From: Lutraria lutraria
Lineage: Eukaryota > Mollusca > Bivalvia > Venerida > Mactridae
Direction of reading: 5' to 3'
DNA: 64,000 bases
NCBI GenBank assembly: GCA_964023205.1
Contig: OZ026838.1
Coordinates: 29,911,843-29,975,842 of the forward strand
A program made the position numbers and the translations under genes. Positions 1-12,298 of this stretch are shown in pieces. The notes under the pieces were generated by a model. That model was not told the origin of the DNA, made no database searches, and saw nothing but the letters and a program-made list of their open reading frames with translations. The first letter of the stretch is position 1. The number at the start of each line of letters is the position of its first letter.

Positions 1-205
1 TCTGTTACCCCACCAAATATTTGAAGACCGCTACGCTCCTTCGCACATTGTCTCACGTCTTTAACTCATTTACAGTAATTCGTTAAAAAGGTAATAACCA
101 ATTAAGTGTCTGCTTAATACACTTGACCAGTCACTGAAAGAGTATATAAGACCATCAGAAAACATGGTACAATCAGACTTGGTAAATCTCAAGACTCTAG
201 AACAA
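1..205 (+). promoter_or_regulatory. Promoter and leader exon of gene A1
   Basis: Seen: a CCAAT box at 98-102, an inverted repeat AAGTGT (104-109) / ACACTT (119-124), a TATA box TATATAAG at 143-150, an initiator-like TCAGAC with a probable start near 175, and a non-coding exon 1 of about 31 nt ending at 205 before a GTAAGTG donor. The same block recurs before genes A2, A3 and A4. The conserved block is cut by the window start. The transcription start is inferred from TATA spacing. Confidence 0.75.
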
Positions 206-1505
206 GTAAGTGCTTATACATTTACTATACAGACATTTTTAAATGTTCCATAAAAACAATTGACTTATATAATTAGCTTTATAAAATTGTTTTCATTTGT
301 TTGTTAAATTTCAAATATCATGATTGATATGATTATATCTTTAAACGGATTCTTTACGATGGTTTGTGTACAAGAATGATAGCGAAATGCAGATGCTCTA
401 ATTTGTAACTAGAATTTCTGTTACACGAAAACAATGAATTTTTACTTTGAATATTTCCTAAAAAATATCTATTGAAAAAAAGAAAGACAGTGTAAAGATT
501 ATTCCAAAGGGAATATGACTATAGAAACGCCAAAGTTCTAAAAGTACTTACTTGAGTTGAACTTTATCCAAGGAGTTGCAAGTTTTGTTTATTTAATTGA
601 AAAGGTCTCTGTGTTTAATATGGAAATTGATTTTTTATGCATTTGAATTTATTCATCATCTTTGTTCTATAATTCTATAAAGAGCAGTACATCTCAGTTT
701 TATTCTATTACTACCTTTCGTTGGTTACAAATTATAATACTTTTATAACCTTCTGAAATAACGCGTGTAGATATAAATATTGTATTATTCACCATTCCTC
801 AGTTTAAACCTTTTAAAAAATATTTAAACAATATTATTCTGTCACGACGTTTTTTAAACAGCACATTTATCAGTTGAAAGAAACTAAATTAGTTCAAAAT
901 TAGTTACAGTAGTGACTCTAACATTCAAAAACATAATTACGTCATATCAGTACGCACCACATCTGGTTTGGGGTCAAATGGGGGTTTAACTGAAGTGCAA
1001 TTAGTTCTTATTTGCATTGATGCAATTATATTTATATTACATTGTAAACTTTGAATAATGGTAGTTTTTTATTTAAGATTTCATTATACATTTTCATCAC
1101 TTGGTATCATTTTTATGGCCGATGTAGAATTATAATCCGCATTAAAAGTCAGGGCGAGGAAAAGCCTAGTGGAGTTGAACAAATTCAACTCACAAAAAAC
1201 TACAGTAGGCCTTTCGTACTGAAGTAAGCATGTAAATAAACTATAAAAGAAAAAAATATTTCTACGATATATCAACGGAGACTACTTCACAGACTTAAAG
1301 ACATAACTCCTCTGATCATGACGTTATCTCTATTTGCGATGTACATTTATTATGTGTCATTATGATTTTTTTCAAAAGGCCATCTAGAGGCCCATATATT
1401 GCTATGCTATGATAAATATTGTCTTTTTAAAAACCTGTAGTCAGCGAGATCATAATTTACAAAGTTATATATCTTGGATCAGTTTTGTGTTTATCTTATT
1501 TTTAG
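206..1505 (+). other. Intron 1 of gene A1
   Basis: The donor is GTAAGTG at 206 and the acceptor is a T-rich tract ending TTTTTAG at 1505. Both signals are conserved in the three paralogues. The inside is AT-rich and aligns by eye to the intron of A2. It lacks the TA-flanked element present in the introns of A3 and A4. No other gene is seen in it. Confidence 0.7.
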
Positions 1506-1507
1506 CC

Positions 1508-1900
1508 ATGAGGATTCTTTTCGTTCTCGCCCTTGTGGTAGCTTCATGCGCTGCATACGGATGGCGTGGTTACGGCGGATGGGGAGGTTATGGCGGTTAT
1601 CGTGGCGGATACGGCGGTTGGGGTGGCTATGGAGGCTGGGGATGGAAGAGACCTTGTAAATGGTGTAAATTGGGAGGTTATGGAGGCGGATGGGGCGGAT
1701 ATGGTGGCTACGGAGGCGGATATGGCGGATACGGAGGTAAATATGGTGGATACGGAGGCGGCTGGGGCGGCTATGGTGGGTACGGAGGTGGTTGGGGAGG
1801 ATACGGAGGCGGATACGGAGGCTATGGTGGATATGGTGGTGGATGGGGTGGATACGGTGGAGGTTGGGGTGGTTACGGAGGATGGGGAAGGAAGGGCTAA
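1508..1900 (+). CDS. Secreted Gly/Tyr/Trp-rich shell-matrix-like protein, array A copy 1
   Basis: The 130-residue product starts MRILFVLALVVASCAAYG, a clear signal peptide likely cut near residue 15. The mature part is GGY and GGW repeats (well over half Gly) interrupted near residue 50 by a basic island KRPCKWCK, its only cysteines. It ends in a basic WGRKG. By analogy with shematrin-like proteins it is probably secreted by mantle epithelium into the shell or periostracum; that role is inferred. The start is placed at 1508 because a splice acceptor ends at 1505 and all paralogues share this Met; the frame is open further upstream only through intron. Compared with its paralogues, this copy has Leu after the CxxC island, lacks one GGY step, and has a Lys inside the repeat. 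Glycine-rich antimicrobial or periostracal proteins are alternatives. Two AGTAAA/ATAATA-like sites downstream are weak candidates for polyadenylation. Confidence 0.85.
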   Translation: MRILFVLALVVASCAAYGWRGYGGWGGYGGYRGGYGGWGGYGGWGWKRPCKWCKLGGYGGGWGGYGGYGGGYGGYGGKYGGYGGGWGGYGGYGGGWGGYGGGYGGYGGYGGGWGGYGGGWGGYGGWGRKG

Positions 1901-2049
1901 GCCAATATTCCTCGAATATTTACCCTGCCGACATATTCTACATACATGGACTAATGAATTCTAGTAAAACTTTTATAATAATTTTGCTATGTACAAGTGC
2001 GCACTTTGTAAGTAAACAAGTTTGCATTCGAACTATTTTTTGTTTTGTA

Positions 2050-3519
2050 TGTTGATGTCGATACTTTAGATAGAGAAAAATGCTACACGAATGATCGTTA
2101 AGATCTTCCTATAAAATGCTGGTTTACGGATCAGCTTTTAATAGCTGACAGAAAGGCATCTTTTGGTAAACATGATACGCCCGTGCTGAAAATGAATAGC
2201 GGGGATGAATATTAAAAAAAACGCAAAAATACCAATGAAAAAAATTGATTGATTGAGCCGGTCACTTAAATGCAAACCAATATTTTTAGATAGAAATGAA
2301 CAGAACCAAAATTTTATTTGAACTACATAATATTATACGAGTATATGTAAAGTACAAAGTCATACAAACGATATATAATATACAAATGGAAACGAGCGGT
2401 AGTATATGGGTACAAACACACATGGCAAACAACCAAATCAATCCAAAAGCAATGAAAACATACATAGTGTTACATACACAAACAAATTGCGTGAATGTAA
2501 CTTGATGGCTATATTTTTACTATGGAGAATGCTATTTTTAACTAATCCGATCTCAAAGTGACATGGCACTAAAACTTAAGATTATAGTACTGTATCAAAA
2601 TAGATAAGTACAGAACATAACAAAACAATAGCAATACATTTAGTAGCAAGATGATGGCCTAACTCTGATTTGGTAGCATTCATTTTTACTATGTGGGCAG
2701 ACAATAATGGGTTTCAGTGACAATGACAATTCTTTTTTCTTTTATTTGATATTGGCCACCAGCCCATAACAATAGTATAAACATTTTTACAGAATATACA
2801 TAGGTAAGTACCTGAAATAGACACAGAAAGTTTGAAAACAAGTGGTAAATCAACATTTCTAACATCTAAACAAGTGATAAATACATACATAAATTTGCAT
2901 TTGCTTACTTCTGACTACAAATTAGAGTTTCAGTGATTTGGTATATAAAACCAATACACTTATAATATAAATTTAAATTACTCCTAATTAATTCAATTTT
3001 GTAAAATGTAGAATGTTTCCATTGACAAGATCATCGTCAACTCAGATCTGACAGAATTCATAATTAGTATTTGTGAATGTTACGTTCATTGTACAACAAA
3101 CTAAATGATAATATAAATTAAAAAAATAAGAGGTCCGAAGAGTCTGAAATTAGTTAAACACAATAATAACGACCTCTGTGTCACCTAGATCACGGGCATG
3201 CTGTATACAAAACATGTCGGGTATGTTTATATCAAAAGCTAATTACTAAAATCCTAATCAAATTGTGAAAAAAGAATAACCAACTCCTAGTATATGACTG
3301 TATGTATACGAGGCATCAGCGTGATAAGTGATAATTATGAAACATCCAATATAAAATGACATAATCACATTAAAAATATTCATTTAGAATCACATGAACA
3401 TACAAAATCAAACAAACGATATCCTTCATTAAATGATCTCATCGAAAATGTTCAGTTGTGGTCAGGAACTGTCACTGTAGATATAATCAACACATTTTCT
3501 GTATTTCTGTATGTCTTGT
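2050..3519. other. Downstream spacer of unit A1
   Basis: AT-rich non-coding DNA that aligns by eye to the regions after genes A2 and A3. Shared phrases include the blocks around 3025 and 3440 (atcatcgtcaactca, gatctcatcg). From about 2716 to 3021 it holds roughly 300 bp absent from A2 and A3. That insert starts with a T-rich run and could be the 3' end of a minus-strand retroelement, unclassified. No gene is seen. Confidence 0.6.
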
Positions 3520-3724
3520 TTTTTTTTGTTTTTTTTTAAATATCATTTCTCAATCAAATAATTTATTAGTGGTATATAGGCCTCCAGCCCCTGACACAAA
3601 CAACATAGTAAACAAATACAAAATCAACAGCATAATGTACATCAATTCTAGAAGCATATGACGTGTGTAAATAAACAATATAGAGTATGCAGGACATGTA
3701 TATAATAAGTCTACGGCTAAAGTG

Positions 3725-6700
3725 TTACAGGATATTAAGAATTTCCCTTTTCCTATCATTAGCATAGTAAATATATGTAGCTGTATTTATTATCATTTTT
3801 TCATTTTTTGAGGAAAGCAGGATATACAACTTATTAACAGAAGGATTAATCCAGAATTTTCTGGGAATGTACGCTTGTCTAATATCCTGGAACAGCTTAC
3901 ACCTTAGAAAAAAATGACACTCATCTTCAATCATGTTATCATTGCATAATTTACAGTGTCTGTCTGCTCTAATTAGACCTGTGTACCTTCCAGTCTTCCA
4001 GTTCTAATTTGTGCATAACAATGTCTATATTTTCTTATAAATAAAACATCACAATATGTGTCATGTTCATAGTAAGTTTTGATACAACCATAGACTGACA
4101 ATTTAGGAACACTTGAAATATCATGATACCATTTTTGTATATAACAATCTTTAAGTCTTACAATGAAACTGTCAATAAAAATATTTTCATTTTCTACTGA
4201 CTGGTTGTTCCATATATAACCGAATCCATTTGATTGTATTAAGTGTCTTATGTGACTTACCCAGTTAGATTTTCCGTGTAAGTCAAGAATAAATAGCATA
4301 TCATAACATTTTCTGGCGTATCTATTGTTTGGCATTTTCAACCGTAACCAGTATTTCAAACAGCGTTTTATGGTATCAATATACATGGGATATCTCCCAC
4401 AATCACCTAATACTACAGCATTAGTAGAACGTGATGTAACACATAGGTAACGTTTACAAGCATATGTTAAAACAGATTCTATGCAAGAATATTGTTTGAA
4501 TCCCCACAACATAGAGCCATACAATACAATAGGCATAATGTTTGTATCAAACAATTTAAAGAATACTTTTCGTGACAGCTGACCATATGTGTAGAGTTTG
4601 GAGAGCATAGTTATAATTGCACGTTTCCCTTTGGTTGCTTGCTCCATTGACATTTTTTCTAATGAACACAGTGCAGTAAATAAAATACCAACATAAACAA
4701 ATCAGTTCACAACTTCTAATGGTCTACCCTGAAATGTCCATCTTTCCTTACTTGACACAATGCCACCATTTCGGAAAATAACAATTTTTGTCTTGTTAAT
4801 ATTTACTGTCACAGAAAAATCCATACAAAATTTTTGTAATGTATCTAGCTGTTTTTGTAGCCCAATAATACTATCAGCAAGTAATCCAACATCGTCTGCA
4901 AACGTCAACAGCAGTACTTCAATTTTATTTGGACCTAGGTGTATGCCTGATACACCACTGTTATTAGTCATGCTTGCAACTTCGTTTATGAATAATGTGA
5001 ACAATTTGGGGGATATTAGACAACCTTGCTTTAGGCCTATTGAACAGTTGAAATACTCACTAAGTTCCTGTTTATTTCTAACACAAGATTTCACTTCTTT
5101 ATACATAGCCATCAATGTTTGCAGAAGTTTTCCATCAATATTTGCTTTTTTCAATACCTGCCACAATGTTGGCCGCCTAACAGTATCAAAGGCAGTTTTG
5201 AAGTCTACGAAACACACATAAAGTTTTCTACCAGCAATATGTTTGTATTTGGATATCACTGACTGCATGACAAATGCATGGTCAATAGTTGAATATGATT
5301 CCCTGAATCCAGCTTGTGACTCATCAATTTTATCAAATATATTTACGTAGAAAGTCAATCGACGGTTAATTACACTGGTGTATATTTTACCTATTATATC
5401 TAGAAGTGATATTCCACGATAATTACTAGGTTGGTTGGGATCACCCTTCTTATATAGGGGTACAATAATTGCACTACCCCATGATTTCGGGAAGATACCT
5501 GAATTCCAGATTCTATTAAAGAGTTTACATATAATTGGTAATATTATTTCAATAGTACATTTATAAAATTCTGGAGGTATATTATCTTCACCAGCCGATT
5601 TTCCAGATTTCATTTGTTTCACACTCACTATAATTTCTTCTTCCGTTATTTCACCATTAAAAATAGTATCTTCAATGTCATTCAAGTTGTCACTTATTTG
5701 TATATCATCATCATCGTCATCATTTCCATCACAATCAATTTGAAATAATTTTTCAAAATGTTGTTTCATGTCTTCAGTTGATATTGTTGATGTAGTTTCT
5801 GGTTGTTTTGTCATGTATTTCAACTTTTTCCAGAAGGCTTTTGGATTATTTGTCCTAGACACAAGATCATCAAGTTCATTGTTGCAGAAAGCCTTATGTT
5901 TAGCTAAACATGTAGATTTATATATATTTTTTGCATCAATGTACTGTTCTAAGTTTTCTTGTGTTCTCTCCTCTCTAAATTTACGTAGCCTCTTTAACTT
6001 GTCCATCTTTAGTACAAAACAATCATCATCAAACCATTGCGACCTTACTTTGCGACTCTTAGTTATTCTCTTTCCATAGCAATTTAGAGGTTTAGTGAAA
6101 ATATCACATATTGTTTTCACAACATTGTCAACACTATTAGTAGCATCACTTATATAGTCCAGTATTTCAGCTACAAATGCATCAGTCATTGTTAACTTAA
6201 CATCAAGAAATATAGCATTCATGTTGTCATTGTTAAGGCTAAACTTTGTGGATGTATCGTTTAAGTACCTGATCTCGAACCGTACCAATTCTCGAACCTT
6301 TTGATCTTTCGCGTGTTGTTTTGTTCTAAACATGCGCATGACGTCATCACTTTGTGAGTTCCGGTGTTCTGTCAATACACAAGACGCTCGTTGCCGTCAA
6401 CGAAGAAAAATGCGTTTAAAAAAGGTAAAACGATGCATTTTTATTCTTATAATTGAAAAGAAAAAATGTCAAAACTGCTATTACTTTTACTCCCCTATCA
6501 ATTCCAGTCGTTCTTTTACCAGGAATATGTCTTTTTGAAAAATCAATATCGCAGGACAGGCAGCCGATGTAACAGCTGTCAAAAAGTCACTTGACAATCG
6601 TGTGATGTTTATTTATAGTGCAGTAGCGTATCTACAGTCCAGCTCTTTTCTTACGTTCTACAAAATACGTTACGTGCATTTCCTGCTATATATTTTAGGA

Positions 6701-7560
6701 ATTTCATTTATATTGGCACTATCAGCAGAGGTATCAATTAATTGAGTTCCAAATGTTATAGCTATTGGAAAGTGACTTGACTCTGTCATTTCACATATTT
6801 TAAATTCTGCAGCCATATTCATCATTGAATTTTGGACAAGTATATAGTCAATCACACTCATTCCCAAATGGTTAGCAAATGTATAGTGACCAATGCCAAT
6901 ATCGTTACCAATTCGTCCATTAGCTATCAGCAAGCTATGCACTTTACAGAATTGTAGAATATCTTTGCCCCATTTGTTCAGAACAGGATCACATGAATGT
7001 CTTGGCGTTACATCACTATCAAATAAATCATGAAATTGTTCAAGTTCGGGAATTCTGGAGTCTAGTGTAATATAGTCGCTTTCAAAACCAGTTCTGGCAT
7101 TTAAATCTCCACATATCATTAGAAGATAGTCCTGTAAATTTATATTTGGTTCATTTAAGTAATGTTTAAACATATGAATTCCATGACATGGCTCCGAGTT
7201 ATAGGCAGGAGATGTGTTAGGGGGTATATATGTGAAACATAGCAATACACCCTTATGCGTCAGAAAAACACACTTATTTACCTTAAGAAACATGCACATC
7301 TTACTCGAAGAATACAGAACAGATACATACATAGACAAGTTCAGCTTAACAAATACTACAATACCAGCCATTGCACGCCCTGTATTGGAGTATTTGAATG
7401 CTGATAATGAAAAAGATTTATAGCCATGTAAATGATATTTCTCATGAGATATTAACCAAGTCTCTAAGAGACTAAAATGTCATATTTTCTAAGGAAAGAA
7501 CCAATAAATGGAGTATCCCATTTTGAGGATAGTCCTTCAATGTTCCAAAACATTATACAT
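3725..7560 (-). pseudogene. LINE ORF2 (endonuclease plus reverse transcriptase), broken
   Basis: The endonuclease begins near 7560 (WNIEGLSSKWDTPF), is frame-broken, then continues at 7371-6670 with GDLNAR and SVIDYIL. The usual SDH catalytic triplet near its end reads SSH. The reverse transcriptase (6375-4702, 557 residues) shows SNYRGISLL, AGFRESYST, FVDFKTAFD, GLKQGCLISP and the catalytic FADD near residue 480. A TGA at about 4702 interrupts the frame, which then continues at 4653-3973. A tandem 8-bp repeat of ACTGGAAG near 3990 shifts the frame before a CxxC...H...C tail at 3934-3725. The product would nick target DNA and reverse-transcribe element RNA; this copy cannot make it whole. Confidence 0.85.
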
Positions 7561-7609
7561 ATGTATTTACATATTTACACAATGTGTCATCTGGGCCTTG
7601 ACCACATCC

Positions 7610-8549
7610 CTAGTCTATGTTGCTGGGATCAACAACAATATGATCCTGGGTGTCACTGGTTGTTAGCCTGTCAGTATATGGATCATGAGTCAGATTTGGT
7701 GAGTTTTTGGTATGTGAATCCGAATTAAACTTCCTAGCTGCTTTTATCACCAAACGTCCATTAGAGTTCTGTTTATTTTCTTCGGTTCGAAAATGTAACT
7801 TTCCTCTGTAGAAATAACCATTCTTTCCCATCATTTTATAAGATTTCAGTTTTCGTCTCTGTTTGAATGTCAAATCATCACCAACTCTAATACCACACAG
7901 TCTTAATTGTTCACGCCCTGTGTACACTCTGAATTTATCATCACTGAATAGGAATTGAACGATGATCAATGGTGTTTGATCTCGGTCATATTCGTTATGA
8001 ATGATTCGTACAGACATGATGTCACCAGTTTTCCATTCAACTTTAGGTGCAGCAACCTTCAATTCTTTGTCCCGTATAACTGCCTTCAAATTGTTATTAT
8101 CAGGTAGATTATCTAGATTCAGACCGAACACCCGTATATTGTTTTCAATGCTTTTGATATCAAGTCTCTCAATCTCATCTTCAAGTTCGATAGTTTTGGC
8201 AGTTTTACTATCAAAAGTGTCCATTACATGCTCTAGATCGATATCAAGCGTCTCTCTCCAATCTTTCATCTCAGTAATATTCTGTTCTGTTTCATCTAGT
8301 CTTGAGTTAAATGTTGATTGTGTCATCTTTAGTTTATTCACTTCTGAAGTAATCTTTGTTTGACTTTCTTTAATGACGCCATTTCCTGCTTTATTTCTGT
8401 GATGTGATGTTCACTGTTTTGATTTCACTGAGTAGTTCATTTTTACTTTCATTTATAAATTTGTGGATATTTGATATTTGAGATAGAACTTCATCAATAA
8501 TAGCTGGTCCTGGGTTAGTTTCAACATCTGCAGCCAGTATAAGAAGTTA
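7610..8549 (-). pseudogene. LINE ORF1 with 2A-like N-terminus, coiled coil and RRM, broken
   Basis: The intact stretch 8341-7610 has a heptad-like coiled coil (LDETEQNITEMKDW and on), then an RRM-like core starting ENNIRVFGL and a basic segment FKQRRKLKSYK, the plan of L1-type ORF1 RNA-binding chaperones. Upstream, after two frameshifts, the minus strand reads LLILAADVETNPGP (2A core at 8528-8505), preceded by a TAA at 8549-8547 and, six codons earlier, a Met. I infer that the original ORF1 began at about that Met with a short 2A leader. Known 2A motifs (D-V/I-E-x-N-P-G-P) cause ribosome skipping, and such motifs are known at the N-terminus of ORF1 in some APE-type LINEs of animals. Confidence 0.75.
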
Positions 8550-8764
8550 GTTATTTAAGTCGAACATATGTGAACGCTGATAACCTATACATTCCACAAC
8601 AGATGAAGTGCTTGGTACACATTTCAATCCACCAATAGGGTTTTTAGGTTCAGCACAGAATTTAAAAACAGCATTCATTTGGGTATATAGCACACTTATG
8701 CACACATAGAGGGTAAGCAAGGTTATAACACTAGGATACGTAATCATATACATAATAGTCTTGT

Positions 8765-9869
8765 AAAAATTCGTGTCTTTGTTACAAAAGCCAAACAAAC
8801 GCAACTAGACTTCATGATTGCTAAAAGAACCGGAACAAAGTTCAAATACTAGAAGTATTAGGAGGATATATCATACTTGACAACACCTAAAATGCATACC
8901 TTAGGCCGTTTTTAGACCCAGTCAATTCCTTCCTTTATGGCCGATACTTGTATTTTGATATGAAATGAAACTACTATTTCAATGTACACATTACCATTCA
9001 AACATTATATTCAAAATATTTTTAAGCCCTTTTTATAATTTGTAGTTTACAATAATGAGATTGTTTTGCTTTGTTTTTAATATCATTTGAATAGTATGTA
9101 ACGTTACTTGTGCGCGGGTTCAGCTATAGAGTATAGAATACAAATATGTCTGAGACACATGTACAATGAACCTTAATAATATATTCAACACATTTATAAA
9201 ATTAGTACATGTAGTAGTAGTAGCTTCAAAATACATTTAAAAGTCATCGTGTTAAATCACTTTTCGTCATTAACAATTATTGTGATTACTTTTTAATGCC
9301 ATGTTAGAAACACTGCTCGTCATAATGTCTTTACTCACTATAATTCATCACAATTTGCCGTAAAAAAGTATACGTGTCAGGAATAAACTTCTAAATGACC
9401 ATTTACTTGATGAAAAAGACAATTTATTTTATGTATTTGTTCAAATGTTCAAATTTATCAATGTTTATGTAAACCACATGCGTAGAAGCGATGAACAGCA
9501 GAAAAAAAGCCAAACATCCCCTAACTTTCAACTACATTGTTTTTGGGGGTTCTATTGTGAATGCACACAATTACAGTCACGTTAAAAATCAAATGTACGG
9601 TATGGGTCACTTTTAAATGGAAAAAAACTGCACACATGTATATTTGTTAGGGTGTTCAATTTGCGCGGGTTAATGGCATCGAGTGGTTCTCCGTCATCCT
9701 TTGCACCAGTTCACCAAATGCAAAATAAATGAAGAGAAGCAAAACATTTCTTAACTATTGTTTAGCCGTATAAAAACCTTTTAAATGAAAGAATGGATAA
9801 TATGTTCGAAAATAAAACACATTATTTTCGAACGTTTCATTTTTTTCTACCTTAACAAACATCTGAACA
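8765..9869. other. Spacer between the LINE and promoter A2
   Basis: Non-coding AT-rich DNA. The first 120 bp continue the paralogous downstream spacer. From about 9230 on it matches the far-upstream regions of A3 (16560-17210) and A4 (25770-26400), so this is the conserved 5' flank of array A genes. No gene or recognisable element is seen in 8900-9230. Confidence 0.55.
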
Positions 9870-10074
9870 TCTATTACCCCGCCAAAATTTTGAAGACCGC
9901 TACGCTCCTTCGCACATTGTCTCGCGCTTTTAACTCATGAACAGTAATTCGTTAAAAAGGTAATAACCAATTAAGTGTCTGCTTAATACACTTGACCAGT
10001 CACTGAAAGAGTATATAAGACCATCAGAAAACATGGTACAATCAGACTTGGTAAATCTCAAGATTCTAGAACAA
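9870..10074 (+). promoter_or_regulatory. Promoter and leader exon of gene A2
   Basis: CCAAT at 9967-9971, inverted repeat AAGTGT (9973-9978) / ACACTT (9988-9993), TATATAAG at 10012-10019, probable start near 10044. The non-coding exon 1 ends at 10074 before GTAAGTG. It is nearly identical to the A1 promoter. Confidence 0.75.
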
Positions 10075-11368
10075 GTAAGTGCTTATACATTTACTATACA
10101 AACATTTTTTTAATGTTCCATAAAAACAATTGACTTATATAAAGCTTTATAAAATTGTTTTCATTTGTTTGTAAAATTTCAAATATCATAATTGATATGA
10201 TTATATCTTTAAACTGGTTCTTTACGATCGTTAATGTACACGAATGAAGGCGAAATACTCTAATTTGTAACTGGAATTTCTGTACCACGAAAACAAAGAC
10301 ATTTTTACTTTGAACATTGCATACAAAATTTCTTACAGTATAACGATTATTCCTATTTTGAGTATGACTATATAAAAGTCAAAGTTCTGAAGTATACACG
10401 TGATTTGAACTTAATCCAAGGAGTTGCAAGTTTTGTTTATCTAAATGAAAAGGTCTCTGTATTTAATATGGAAATTGATTTTTTTAAATCTGAATTTATT
10501 CATCATCCATGTTCTGTAATTCAATAAAGAGCAGTTTTTTTCTGTTACTACCTTTGTTGGTCACAAATTTGAAAACCTTTATAACCTTCTGAAATATCGC
10601 GTGTAGATATAAATATTGTATTATTCACCATTCCTCAGTTTAAACTTTAAAAAAAAAAAGATATTTAAAAAAATATATTATTCTGTCACTACCATTCTAA
10701 AACAGCCCAATTATCAGTTAAAGGAACCATGTTAGTCCAAAACTTGTTTTTTAGTAGTGGAGTAATTTACTACTCAACATTTTCACTCATAAACATATAA
10801 CGTCATATCAGTACGCGTCACATCTGGTTAGAGAGTCAAACGGGATTTTAAGTACATTTAATTCGTATTTGTATTGATACAATTATATTTGTACTACTTT
10901 CTAAAATTGAATAATGGCAGGTTTTTTAATTAAGACTTTATTAATTGGTAACATTTTTACGACCGATTTAGAAAACGTAGTAATATGGCCCGCATTAGAA
11001 TTCATTGCGAGTAACGGCCTAGTGGAGTTAAACAAAATTCAACTCACAAAAACTACATAGGCCTTTCGTACTAAAAGCAAGTAACTTAACTATAAAAGAA
11101 AATAATGTTTCTATAGATTAATGGAGACTACTTCACGGGCTTAAAGACATAATTCCTCTGATCATAACGCTATCTCTATTTGCGATGTACATTTATTCTG
11201 TGTGTTGTTATGATTTCTTCAAAAAGGCCAACTAGAGGCCATTATATTTTACTGGAGCGTCTTTTTATGCTATGATAAATATTGTCTTTCTTAAAAACTT
11301 GTAGACAGCGGGATCATAATTCATAAAGTTATATGTATTGGATCAGTATGTGTTTATCTTATTTTTAG
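10075..11368 (+). other. Intron 1 of gene A2
   Basis: Bounded by GTAAGTG at 10075 and TTTTTAG ending at 11368. AT-rich, aligns to the A1 intron; no insertion or gene seen. Confidence 0.7.
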
Positions 11369-11370
11369 CC

Positions 11371-11772
11371 ATGAGGATTCTTTTCGTTCTCGCCCTTGTG
11401 GTAGCTTCATGCGCTGCATACGGATGGCGTGGTTACGGCGGATGGGGAGGTTATGGCGGTTACCGTGGCGGATACGGCGGTTGGGGTGGCTACGGAGGCT
11501 GGGGATGGAAGAGACCTTGTAAGTGGTGTAAATGGGGAGGTTATGGAGGATATGGAGGCGGCTGGGGTGGATATGGCGGATACGGAGGTGGATATGGTGG
11601 TTATGGAGGCGGATATGGCGGTTATGGAGGCGGCTGGGGCGGATATGGTGGTTACGGAGGTGGTTGGGGAGGATACGGAGGCGGATACGGAGGCTATGGT
11701 GGATACGGTGGTGGATGGGGAGGATACGGTGGAGGTTGGGGTGGTTACGGAGGCTGGGGAAAGAAGGGCTAA
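11371..11772 (+). CDS. Secreted Gly/Tyr/Trp-rich shell-matrix-like protein, array A copy 2
   Basis: 133 residues with the same signal peptide as copy 1. The island KRPCKWCKWGGYGG carries the only two cysteines of the mature chain. The rest is GGY, GGGW and GGGY steps ending WGKKG. It differs from copy 3 only at synonymous or near-synonymous sites visible by eye. The coding exon is markedly richer in G and C than its surroundings because Gly is encoded by GGN throughout. The start is fixed by the acceptor at 11368. The opposite-strand open frame here reflects the GGN repeat, not a second gene. Function is inferred: an extracellular matrix or shell framework protein. The paired Cys could form an intra- or interchain disulfide or bind metal. 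Confidence 0.85.
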   Translation: MRILFVLALVVASCAAYGWRGYGGWGGYGGYRGGYGGWGGYGGWGWKRPCKWCKWGGYGGYGGGWGGYGGYGGGYGGYGGGYGGYGGGWGGYGGYGGGWGGYGGGYGGYGGYGGGWGGYGGGWGGYGGWGKKG

Positions 11773-12298
11773 GCCAATATTCCTCGATTTTTTACAATGA
11801 CGACGTCTTCTACATACCTGGACTAATGAACTCTGATTAACTTTTATAATAATTTTGCTATGTACAAGTGCACCCTTTGTAAGTAAACAAGTTTGCATTC
11901 GAACTATCTTTTGTTTTGTCTGTTGAAGCCGATACTTTAGATAGAGAAAATGCTACACAAATGATCTTTAAGATCTTCTTATAAAATGGTTTACGGATCG
12001 GCGACCGACGCTTTTAATAGCTGGCAGGAAGGCATGTTTTGGTAAACATTATACGCCCGTACTGAAAATGAGGTTTTTGAATGAGTCGGTTACATAAATT
12101 CAAACCAATGTCTTTAGAAAGAAAAAAACAGAACCAAGTGAACATTTATTTGACGTATACAAATATGTATATGTATATATGTAACGTGCATAGTCATACA
12201 AACGATATAATATACAAATGGAAACGAGCAGTAGTAAATGGGTACGAACACACATGACAAACAGCCAGATCAATAAAAAAGCAATGCATACATACATA
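11773..12298. other. 3' UTR and downstream spacer of A2
   Basis: It continues the block conserved after each array A stop codon (gccaatattcctcga, then an AGTAAA at 11882). AT-rich and alignable to 1901-2450. No other gene seen. Confidence 0.55.

Larger units (their letters stand above)
3520..8757 (-). mobile_element. Near full-length non-LTR retrotransposon (LINE) inserted in unit A1
   Basis: An approximately 5.2-kb minus-strand LINE flanked by a 7-bp repeat gtcttgt at 3513-3519 and 8758-8764. A T-rich run at 3518-3537 is the poly(A) tail seen from the plus strand. Order along the minus strand is a 5' region, ORF1 (2A-like motif, coiled coil, RRM), then ORF2 (APE-type endonuclease and reverse transcriptase). 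The paralogous spacers of A2 and A3 are continuous at this point, giving an empty site. Stops and frameshifts show it is dead. No RNase H domain is visible; the clade is undetermined (an APE-type group such as CR1, L2 or Jockey-like). Confidence 0.85.

Noticed and set aside
1409..1507. Upstream in-frame extension of gene A1 (and similar for A2, A3, A4)
   Set aside because: It runs through the intron end; the conserved acceptor two bases before the shared Met gives the better start.
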